From Diphasiastrum complanatum (Eukaryota; Streptophyta; Lycopodiopsida; Lycopodiales; Lycopodiaceae), in NCBI GenBank assembly GCA_029204225.1, contig CM055093.1:3936056-4000055 (forward strand): a stretch of DNA of 64,000 bases, read 5' to 3'. A program made the position numbers and the translations under genes. Positions 55,331 to 64,000 of the stretch are shown here, piece after piece (the first letter of the stretch is position 1; each line of letters begins with the position of its first letter). The notes beneath the pieces were generated by a model that saw nothing but the letters and a program-made list of their open reading frames with translations, was not told where the DNA came from and did not search any database.

Positions 55331-55600
55331 CACCACTCAGTCTCTAATCTGGACCGAGCATAAGACCACGAGAAAAGGACCACGCCTACCTCAACCTCAA
55401 CTGGACTGAGTCCATTTGCTAGAGGATCTGAAGACTCCATGATCTGCAAGTTAATACGAGATGCAAAGATTTGCGACACACAGCCTGCAAAATCCAAAGT
55501 CTACAAGCAAACATGACATGCTATGCTGGCTGGAATACAAGGCCTAAGGGGAATCTCAAAGGAGCGCATGGTAATCTAGAAAAGGGGCACCTTACAAGGA

Positions 55601-56136
55601 AAAACCTTTGTGAATAATCATTTTTGTAATCATTTTTGTTTAATCACTGGCCCAAGCATGGCATCCTCCTGCTTGTATAAGCCCATCTTGAAGATCCCAT
55701 CTATAATTAGGCCCCAGTTTGGCATCTTGTGACTGTAAGTCCAACTTGTGGTGCCTTTAGCCACTGGGGGGAAGAAAACAACTTTGGCAAGTCTCAAAGT
55801 TTAAATTTAGATATAAAAAAGTGTCTAAAAGTCAAAGTCAAGCATCCAAAAAGGAACTTGCATTGTATTTTGAGACTTGAAGTGTCTTGTCCCATAAGCA
55901 AATGTGGAAAGAGAACTTCACAAGCTTCTATAAGAAGAAGCTCCTTTTATGTAATTTTGATCCTTAATGGAAGAGAACAAGGTTCTACCATTTTGGGTCC
56001 ACACTTGCTCTATAATTGGTGTTTGGCTATTTCTAGCATAACTTTGTGTTTGATGTCTTGTTTCTAAGTTATAGCTAACTTAGCCCCTAATTTAGCATGT
56101 ATGTTTGCTTATAAACTTAGTTGATTAGTGCTGCTT
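55601..56136. other. no gene recognised
   Basis: The plus-strand frame 55729-56067 (112 residues) has no recognisable motif. No repeat seen. Confidence 0.4.
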
Positions 56137-56289
<153 letters not shown>

Positions 56290-56639
56290 CCCAAGTTCGA
56301 GGAGAGAGGAGATGAATGTGAGGAGAGTGTTTGAGTGTTTTGCATGTATCTTTTGAGTATTTTTCAACTTCGGATGCAAGTAGAGGATTTGACATCTTGT
56401 TAGCATAACTATTTTCAAGGCTCCTAAGGATTGAGCCCACTCCCCGTAGTACACATGATTTAGAAAGAGGTGGGAGCACCATCTTATTCTTGACAACATT
56501 GGTGTCATTTTCGGGGAGCCAAATACTTGTGGCTAACATTTGGTTCATGTTTTTGTTTGCTATTTCTTTTTTAGTTCTGCTACAAAAAGCTGTCTATTAG
56601 ATTTAGTAGAAGTTTTGTAAATTTTTCATATTTTTTTTT

Positions 56640-57326
56640 TGTTTTGCATGATTTGAATACATGGATGGGCCTCCCCTTGGGCTTGTCCTTGGCAAATAAA
56701 GCTTTGTCTTCTCCACCATTGTTGATTGAGAGTTTGTTCATCCTCATGAGCTTGTTCTCTTGCCTACATTCTTCAACAATTAGAACTTATTGAAGTGTCT
56801 CCAATCTTGGTAGATCCTCCTTGATTGCATAAGATTGTATAAAATTGTGAAATTCATCCTTCAAATCATTTAGAATCACTTGGCAATGCACTAGTTCACT
56901 TTGATTGATGTGGTCTCATATGGAAGCAAGCTCTCTATGAAGATACTTCACTCTCAAGACATAATTGGAGGCACCCTCATCACTCTTTTGGAAAATTTGA
57001 TTCCTAAGTGTGATCAACCTAAAGGTAGTCTTGGTCTCATAAATGGCTTTGAGGGTGTCCCAAGCCTCCTTGGTCGAGGTGCAAGTACTAGTTTTTCTCA
57101 ACACTTGATTTGAAACATTCATCTTGATATATTGAAGAGCCATTCTTGCTCTTTTCTTGTACCTTTTCACTTCTTGAAGCAATAGAGGCTCCTCCTCAAG
57201 TCCAAGAACAATATCCATCACATCTTGTAGGATCAAAATCGACTCCATCCTCACCTTCCAAATAGAGTAGTTGGAGGTGGTCACTCACTCGCTTTGCTCC
57301 AAGAGAAAGGATCCCATGGATGCCAT
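56640..57326 (-). pseudogene. copia family H Gag
   Basis: The ATG at 57326 opens MASMGSFLLEQSE; a TGA at 57285-57287 interrupts, then VTTSNYSIWKVRMES and the UBN2 gag domain (KEAWDTLKAIYETKT, then LRNQIFQKSDEGAS, NYVLRVKYLHREL). After a TAG at 56916-56918 the same frame continues (QVILNDLKDEFHNF, then ENKLMRMNKLSINN) to about 56640. No knuckle or pol follows. It is homologous to the gag start at 29087. Confidence 0.88.
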
Positions 57327-58479
57327 CTTATCTTGAGAAATTGTCTTGTAATGGATCAAAAAGTATTGCTTGTCTCTCAATGAAGGATTCAATAATGGTG
57401 TCCTAACAACTCCAACTTTAGACCTTGCAACTAGGTGTGAGATCGATCTCACTAGCTCTGCCAACTTCTCTCAATCTAGATCAAGCTCCTATCCAAAGAT
57501 GAAGCAAAACTAAATCTTGAGCCACTCTCTCTCAGGCATGTGTGAAGCACTCAAAATCTCCACAAAAGACTCAAATACAAGTGATTTGTATGAAACTATG
57601 TGGCTATGGCTTCAAAATCATGCCTAGATCTCACCTAGACAAGATTGGCAAGCACTAACTTGAGTTTTTGGATGAAACAAGCTAGATCGTAGAATCTCCA
57701 AATCTCTCCAAAAAACTAAGTTTTAAATCACTCTGTCCCTCTCTCAAGTAGTAATTCGAGCATCTAGAGATTTAGTCAACATGCAATTTGATTGGACCCC
57801 TTACATATCTCCTCCATATTTGATAAGTCTAGTGACATAAGGAACATGATTGGACCAATTTCATGGATTTTCACTTTTGATTGGTCACATGATTTCATGA
57901 CAACACATGATACTAACCCTCTACCATCAAGCCAAGTGTAAAGAGATTGCACTACATCAAGCTACATCATTAGCTAAATTTAGCCTAATCATCTACTAAC
58001 ATGTGTGCATTCAAAGTACTCCCAAAACTCAAGATAGATAACTTTTACTAATTTTCATAGGAAATAACCACAATACTAATCATAGAACAAGGGAAAAACG
58101 AGAAATCATACCAAAAAAGTGGAAAAAGAACAAAGAAACAAACATAAAATATACTTAGAATTTGCTTTGCATAGGAACACAGATCATGCTACACAGTAAC
58201 ATAGACAGAAAACAATCTCCACAGCAAGCTCACATAGCAATTGTATTTCTCAAAATGAAATTACACTGTACATATAGTTGTTCACTCAGGCAACCCATGC
58301 ATGACCCAGGTTGCCGTTGGCGGGACGCGTGTCCCGTCGACTTGCCTCGTGGCGAGGCCAACTGATCCTTATCCACTGATAGGACCCACAGTACAGTAAC
58401 ACAGTGATTCTACTTTAATTCTAACTCTCTCTCATAAAGTAGAGTCTACTTTTATACAGTCATATACATAGCTTTAAAG
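57327..58479 (-). other. copia H leader and LTR-like flank; GC-rich stem-loops near 58300
   Basis: 57327-57700 matches the family H leaders at 28740 and 32430-32560 in reverse orientation. 57750-57920 contains several ATTGGACC/GATTGGTC words, the reverse complement of the CCAAT units at 31403-31625, so it is LTR sequence, although no primer-binding site is readable between. From 58150 on, DNA belongs to the next element; a structured GC-rich patch lies at 58289-58362 and a TATAAAAG word on minus near 58449. Confidence 0.5.
58289..58362. other. GC-rich block with three perfect stem-loops
   Basis: Stems: GGCAACC/GGTTGCC (58289-58315), CGGGAC/GTCCCG (58321-58336, loop GCGT) and GCCTCG/CGAGGC (58344-58358, loop of 3). 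GTTGGC (58316-58321) can pair with GCCAAC (58357-58362), enclosing the last two. The block is far more GC-rich than the surrounding LTR-like DNA. Confidence 0.75.
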
Positions 58480-59207
58480 TCAACAAACTTTAAGTACAGA
58501 AAGCTTTGATCTAAACTTATCAAACTTTTCTCCAGTAAGTGGCTTAGTGAAAATATCAGCTAGTTGTTCTTTTGTGCTACAATGAACAACATGAATTTCA
58601 CGACTCAGCAGCCTCTCACGTATAAAGTGATACTGAATCTCAATGTGTTTAGTTCTTGCATGGAACACTAGATTCTTTGCTAGCTGAATGCCACTCTGAC
58701 TGTCGCTATCTAAAGTCGTGGGATTTTTCTGCATCATGCCAATTTCTTCCAAGATTTGTCTCAACCATATAGCTTCTTGTGTTGCACTACACATTGCCTT
58801 ATACTCTGCTTCTGTGGTGGAAAGAGCAATTGTACTTTGCTTCTTACTAGACCAGGAAAAGCAACTACCACAAAATTGGAATACATACCCTGTGGTGGAT
58901 CTATGATCATTAGAGTCATCTCCCCAATCCGCATCCACATAGAGACACAACTCAAGTAAACCATCATGCTTCCTATAAATCAAGCCATACTCTGAAGTGC
59001 CTTTCACATAACGCAAAATGCGTTTAGCTGCCTTCCAATGCGTTTCCGTAGGTGCTACCATAAACTGACTTACAATGCCAATAGCATAGCATATATTTGG
59101 TCTAGTCGTGGTAAGGTAAATAAAGCTCCCTACTAACTATCTATACAACGTAGCATCAAATGACTGTGACTCATCAAGCTTAGAAAGCTTTTTACCTGGT
59201 TCAATAG
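58480..59207 (-). pseudogene. copia K reverse-transcriptase end and RNase H
   Basis: From the junction the reading is MVGNPIEPGKKLSKLDE, then LVGSFIYLTTTRPNICYA with one stop (59139 region), then a 193-residue open frame (58480-59061): THWKAAKRILRYVKGT, RNase H with D in YVDADWGDD, E in STTEAEYKA, D in TLDSDSQSG, then KHIEIQYHFIRE and LADIFTKPLTGEKF. All three RNase H acidic residues are visible. Stop at 58480. Confidence 0.93.
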
Positions 59208-60360
59208 GATTGCCTACCATCTTCTATGGTAGGCAATCTTATTACCATCTCCAATTTTCTCATCAAACTGAGGCATTCCAAGTTCAAGTGACCAAGCCTC
59301 TTATGCCACAACTCAGTTTGCGATGGAATGGATGATACAAGTCCATGTTGCTCCTTGATTGTAGCATTCAACCTGTAGAATTTTGTATTGGGCTCTCTTA
59401 CTCCATCCGCAATAACTTTGAACTTTTGGTTCACATCCTTCACAAAGCAATGATCATGGGCGAATTCTACTTTCAACTTTTGATCAGTAATGACTCCAAC
59501 ATAAAGTAAATTTTTTTTCAAACCTGGTACGTAAAGTACCTCCCTGATCATCCTGCTTTGGCCATCAGGTAGTTGGATTGAAACGGTGCCTATCCCCTTG
59601 ATCTTGCACACCTCACCATTTGCTTGTGAAATAGATGTTCCATTATCCAACACCTTCAAACTACTGAACCAATTCTTGTTACCTGTCATGTGTCTTGTGG
59701 CTCCCGAGTCAATATACCATGCTTGATCATCTTGATTAGATGACAATGCAGATATGAAGATGCTAGAGTCTTCAATCTCACCCTCATCGACAAGGTTACC
59801 TGCTTGTTTTGGTTTCCCCTTGCCTTGTTCCGCCAGGAATTTGCGACATTCACTCTTCCAATGGCCCTTTTTACCACAATGGAAGCACTTGTCTTTCTTC
59901 TTAGTTTTACTGGAAGATCCCTCGTCCTCCTGAGACTTGGCAAATTGCTGCTTAGACTTTTTCTTGCCCTTGCCCTTGCCTTGTTTTTGGCTTGTCGCGA
60001 GTGCCTGATCGTCAGTATTTTGATGTCTAGCTTTCACCATTTCTCGCCGTTGCTCTTCTTGCATCAAGATTCCTGTGAGATCGTCAAAGGTTGGCAATCT
60101 TTCTCTTGATGCTATTCTGCTCACAAACATCTGATAGGGTTCTGCAATGCCGCACAATGCATTGTGCACCAGCTCCACATCACGTATGCGCTCACCAATA
60201 GAATGCAGTTCATCTCTCATTGTCTTGATTTTGGTCATGTACATCTGAATGTGCTCTCCTTGCTCCATGCGGGCACTATTCAACTTTGACTTCAGAAACA
60301 TGATTCTTGACGGATTTGACGTCTCAAATGCTCCTTTAGCACATCCCATGCCTGTTTTTT
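59201..60360 (-). pseudogene. copia K Gag, protease and GAG-pre-integrase, 382-aa open frame
   Basis: The open frame 60349-59201 contains, in order, the gag C-terminal half (LKSKLNSARMEQGEHIQMYM, then LPTFDDLTGILMQEEQRR), a canonical CCHC knuckle (CFHCGKKGHWKSEC, about residues 160-175), the protease active site WYIDSGATRHMTG (about residue 212), LYVPGLKKNLLYVG, and the pre-integrase zinc region (LWHKRLGHLNLECL). The first residues are frame-shifted relative to gag: the expected AWDVL is in another frame at 60345. The stop at 59201 is created by the deletion junction. Confidence 0.93.
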
Positions 60361-62022
60361 CACTATGAACTATATAATAAATATGAAGGCCAAACTTTAC
60401 AAATCAATATGCAAAGTCCTTGGCCAGTTTAGAATCTGGTTTGAGTGGAAAGTAAGCAATAGGGTCAACATGCATGAGCCCATTTGCTTTTCTAGAATCA
60501 TTACCTTAAATAATAAGTCCTGAAGGACATTGAATCCAGATTAAGAAATGATCTTACCAAATAAGATGTTTTTTAGTACCGTAACATTGCCCTTGTTCAA
60601 CACTTACCTACAAAGAGAGTTCTCTTATTGACTATGATGATTCACTTTGATAATAAGCCATTTATTTCTACTATCATGGAGTGACTCATTCAATTGGACT
60701 CGTGACACCATGGATAGATATAATAAGTTTCTTAAAATAAACTACATGTTAACATCCATGATTATTTCTTCTTTGGTTGTAGCTAAATGCTAAATGAGAG
60801 TTGGTTGAGGGTTTCATTGGGTGGAACAAATTTCTTTTTAAGGATAAAAAACATTAAGCCCTCTAGATTCAAAGACTTTGCCCATAGGATGTTATTGCAA
60901 GAGGAGAGATAGATTAAAACTTATAAAGTTGGCCTTGTTGTAGAATTCTTTTCTCATCTATTTGTCAAATGTTATACTAATCTTTGGACCAATCTCATTG
61001 CTAAGCCTGAAAAAAACCTTTCAAGTTAGATTAAAAACTATTTTTTTCTAATTACATTTTGCTTAACAAGACGGCCATTGAAAACACAAATATTCAATTG
61101 ATATGGGATCTTGCACGTGTTTAGATGCTTTGGGACACTTGGATCGAAAGAAATTTTAAAGAATCCCCTTATGTGATTGATACAGTCAAGGTTTGAGTTT
61201 GTTCTGAGTCCTTTATTGTTACGACAACTTCTCTGTTGGGTTTGTTCCATTAGACAACATATTTTGATTGTTCTTTGCTTTTGTGAATTTATATTAAGTT
61301 AATAAAATGACTGCTTTGAAAAAAAAGAAAAGGGAAAAAAAATAGTGTAATATGATTTTGTTAATAATGATACATATCACAAGAAATGATGTGTTGTGTC
61401 ATGGAACTAGTTCTGATATTCACTTAGTTATATACATAATGAACTTTTTTTTATTTGGATTTTTTAATTATGGGAAACTAAAAAAGTATCCTATTTTTAA
61501 ATTTTGTGTTTAAGTGGCTTGAGTTTTGATCACCACACTTCATGACTTACAAATCACCATCTCCATGGTGCAAATCATTCCAATTTTTTTACATTATTGC
61601 ATTTAGCTTATAACTTGCACAACTTTCTGCAATTGCTACCTTCCAAGAACTAGGTATCTCAATTTTTTTTTATTTTAGAATTCTTTTTTTAGTACCTCAA
61701 GCGTTATCATTGGAAATTTGATTCCGAACTCTTAGTATTCTCATTTGAAAGACTGCTTCTTGAATGATGTATGCCTAAATTTATGTCGCCTGTAGTTGGA
61801 ATAGGCTTTCTCTTTGTTTTATAAACTAAATCTTCTTATCTACAACAAAATGTTCCTTATTAGTTTGTTTGATTCAACAAACCACTAGGTGGTTTTAAAG
61901 TGCCTACTTGGCTCTAATTAAGCTTACTTGTTGTAGTTATTTGCAATAGTAGTTTTGTGGGTGTAGTTTAACAAACAATTAGTTAGCTTTGAAGTGCCTA
62001 TTTGATCAACTTATCTATTGTA
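60361..62022. other. no gene recognised
   Basis: AT-rich DNA with many poly-A/T runs. Short frames (for example 61038-61250) have no motif. 61880-62010 has a loosely repeated passage (GTGCCTAYTTG...TATTGTAGT). Confidence 0.5.
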
Positions 62023-62030
62023 GTCATGAC

Positions 62031-62499
62031 CAGTGTTGGTATATAGGTGCCCGGCCGGTATCAGCAATGGTATCAACAATGGTATCATAGAACATACCCG
62101 CCCGGTATATGATTTTGTGATACTACGGTTCCGGACTGGTTTTAGTTAGTTTCTAAAATTTACATATGTAAATATTATTCATGGTGTCCCAAAGACATTG
62201 GTGGGCACCAACAAAGTATTGGCCTTTAAAATCATATGCATATTACATTTAAAAAGGTCATGCTTTTCATTAAATGCATATTACCCTTTATAAAATGGCT
62301 AATTTTAGAAAAAAATTATATACTCATACCCAGGTTTTCGCTCGGCTATTATCACCCCCTGCAATACCTAGGTCGGTTGATACCAGCCACCAGTTTACAA
62401 ACATGATGATACTGATACCCGACTGTTATCAAAATTTTTAAAAAAGTATAATACCAGGACCTGGTTGGTATTGAAAATATCAATACCCACCCAACACTG
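62031..62499. mobile_element. hAT-type MITE, 469 bp
   Basis: Perfect 9-bp terminal inverted repeats CAGTGTTGG (62031-62039) and CCAACACTG (62491-62499), flanked by an exact 8-bp duplication GTCATGAC (62023-62030 and 62500-62507). The 8-bp duplication and CAGTGTTGG-type ends are diagnostic of hAT. Internal sequence repeats GGTATCA-like words on one side and TGATACC-like words on the other, giving further subterminal inverted symmetry. No transposase, so non-autonomous. Confidence 0.92.
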
Positions 62500-62507
62500 G
62501 TCATGAC

Positions 62508-64000
62508 TTAGTTCTTTGTTGACCTAAGAAAATATTGTGACGACTAACAAATTATCACCACTCTCAAAACATGATCAATAGGCTCCCCATACAAAACCAC
62601 CATCTATGGCATAGTCCTAGAGAGTTATTACCACTAGTCTACTTTGGACCCCATCTTGCCAACATGCAACAATAAGGAATGAAGATTGCTTACCCTCTAT
62701 AGTTATTTGGTCAACAATAGGCTTGATGTAGAAAGTTAGGAGACCCTCTAAAGCCACATAAATGCTTTTGAATTTTTCAACATGAACACTTTGTGTCTTT
62801 TTTAACACTAAAAACTATAGAGCATTATGTAGCGCAATTCTCTTGAAGCAAAACTAGAGAAGGCATTATACATATAATTGCCCAAGCAAGGAGGCATTTT
62901 TTTGATAGTCAACTGGACTCATTATCCAACGAGGTTGGATTAGTCATTCAGCTTGACATCTAGAGTTTCTTTAGTCCCAAATTTGAGGCTCCCCTTGGAA
63001 ACCAAGATGCATTATCTTGAATGTATCATCCAACAAATTGACTAAATTGGTTATCTTGGCACCCAAAATTTAAAGCTCTTGGAAACCAAGATCAATTATC
63101 TTAAACCTAAAAACATTCGTTCTTTGCACTAGGTAAAGCACACAAGCCAGGGCATTTTGAGCCCTTCCATCTCTCGTCCTCTAACTTCGGTCATCTTTAC
63201 CTCACTCGTAAGGAACACCTATGGAAGCACGAGTCTGGATTCTTCATTAAGTACTTATGAGGTGAGCTGTATCTTCTAAAAGAGTAAACAATAAACAAAC
63301 AAAAACTATAAGCAATGCCATTGAGTAAACAATAAACAAAGAAAAACTATAAGCAATGCCATTTTCCTCTTAAAATGATATATATTCTGAGTTAGTTAGG
63401 GAGCATTCACTCTCGAAAAGCGTGTGCGGTCGTCCAGTTTCCTCGCCTTGCAGGTACTACTTTGACTATCAATCCAAGTTCCAACCCACCTTGCCCATTT
63501 TTCTAATCTGTGTGCATCGTGCTGCCATCAGTCGCAGCTCCCTAGTGCAGCGTTTCTGGGCGAAATTGGCATAAAATTCCAGATTCCAGAGTATGGAAAC
63601 AAACGCTTGATCATTGAATATGGCTTACACTACTCATAGGTAAATGGGTTTTTGAAGTTTGTGTATTATTTCTTTGTTCATGTATTGATCTGTCTCAGTC
63701 AGCTTATTCGGGTTGAAACAGCCCACGTTAATTGCTGCAATTGGACAAGGATTATGAGGTTGTTTGGTCCGACTTCACCGTGTACGCCGTTGAATTGAAA
63801 TCTTCTAAAGTCCATAACGTGTAACATAGTTATAAAGTAATATCAGCTAGCAAGTGCATGCTGTAACTGCTTGATCCCTTCGGGTTTCGTGACGATCTTG
63901 TCCAGTTATACTTTCAACTGTCCCATTTTTTGTGCTCAGTGCTGCAGTTTTCTATCTAGTATACGTTTTCTGACTTGTCTCTCATCAAGGCACCAACAGC
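62508..64000. other. no gene recognised; 41-bp tandem repeat
   Basis: AT-rich to 63400, then slightly GC-richer to the window end with scattered TATA- and CAAT-like words. The right edge could be upstream DNA of a gene outside the window, but no exon is seen. Two tandem 41-bp units at 63282-63363. Confidence 0.4.
63282..63363. repeat. 41-bp tandem repeat, two units
   Basis: Units 63282-63322 and 63323-63363, starting GAGTAAACAATAAACAAA and ending AAGCAATGCCATT, differ at one base. Confidence 0.9.

Larger units (their letters stand above)
53294..55600 (-). repeat. 5' LTR of OTA element, outer end undefined
   Basis: The inner end is TGTAGTGGG on plus at 53294. The sequence to the right has a TATA box on minus at 53739-53749 and a polypurine/pyrimidine part. 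The right end could not be placed; CCCACTACA, the expected terminal repeat, is not seen. The C/A-rich DNA at 54200-55500 may be U3 or separate. Frames at 54470-54751 (Thr/His/Pro-rich) are not regarded as genes. Confidence 0.5.
58480..60360 (-). mobile_element. internally deleted copia element K (gag-protease fused to RNase H)
   Basis: Leftward order is gag, protease and GAG-pre-integrase, then directly the end of reverse transcriptase and RNase H. Integrase and most reverse transcriptase are gone, with the junction at 59208-59238. The gag N-terminus and LTRs are not recognised. Apart from the deletion, the coding parts are the best preserved of all copia pieces here. Confidence 0.88.

Noticed and set aside
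59201-60349. Domesticated gag-protease gene (long 382-aa frame)
   Set aside because: The frame lacks a proper gag start, ends at a deletion junction, and is followed in place by the rest of a copia pol; it is a deletion derivative, not an evident host gene.
62617-62808. 63-aa minus frame near the hAT element
   Set aside because: It lies outside the hAT MITE and shows no transposase or other motif.

Overview
The window is a stretch of land-plant nuclear DNA made up almost entirely of decayed and nested retrotransposons. The evidence for a plant is Ty1/copia and Ty3/gypsy elements whose primer-binding sites match plant initiator tRNA-Met and tRNA-Asp, chromoviruses with C-terminal chromodomains, OTA-clade (Ogre/Tat/Athila-like) gypsy elements, a LINE, a hAT MITE and many long (GA)n microsatellites. 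The density and age of the elements suggest a large, repeat-rich genome. A LINE with a C-terminal Cys/His finger of a kind I do not associate with plant L1 fits a gymnosperm or other non-angiosperm, but the species cannot be fixed from the sequence. No intact transposon and no complete host gene was found. The only host-like coding piece is a possible terminal exon at 25081-25314.

Layout. 1-4340: minus-strand Ty1/copia element cut by the window edge, with its 5' LTR at 2965-4340. 4341-8975: old intergenic DNA with faint gag-like and unidentified ORFs. 8916-16680: a chromovirus split into two opposed halves (gag plus 5' LTR on minus, pol plus 3' LTR on plus). The inverted part is bounded by a (CT)n and a (GA)n tract, and a 5'-truncated LINE lies inside. 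Its LTRs are flanked by near-identical 5-bp duplications, and the outside flanks both belong to a second gypsy family (C), a fuller copy of which is at 19860-22327. 22320-24837: LINE endonuclease remnant and two tandem duplications. 24838-28700: AT-rich DNA with the candidate exon. 28740-32780: pieces of a copia family (H) and an approximately 1.7-kb gypsy LTR. 32800-35760: OTA-clade reverse transcriptase (minus) and protease (plus). 37818-42770: a second copy of the 1.7-kb LTR followed by a chromovirus integrase and an OTA-type gag. 43127-51528: 3' end of a copia element, an OTA gag, a copia element (J) inserted in that gag, then OTA pol. 51509-about 55600: another OTA gag, its long leader, PBS and LTR on minus. 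56640-60360: two minus-strand copia remnants, one an internal-deletion derivative lacking integrase and most of the reverse transcriptase. 60361-64000: gene-free AT-rich DNA with one well-defined hAT MITE.

The coding pieces do not form a working pathway. They are relics of Gag (capsid), protease, reverse transcriptase, RNase H and integrase, almost all with nonsense codons, frameshifts or deletions. The informative signals are structural: the microsatellite-bounded inversion, nested insertions with readable target duplications, palindrome-associated deletion, and several families of short regulatory-looking repeats inside LTRs and leaders.
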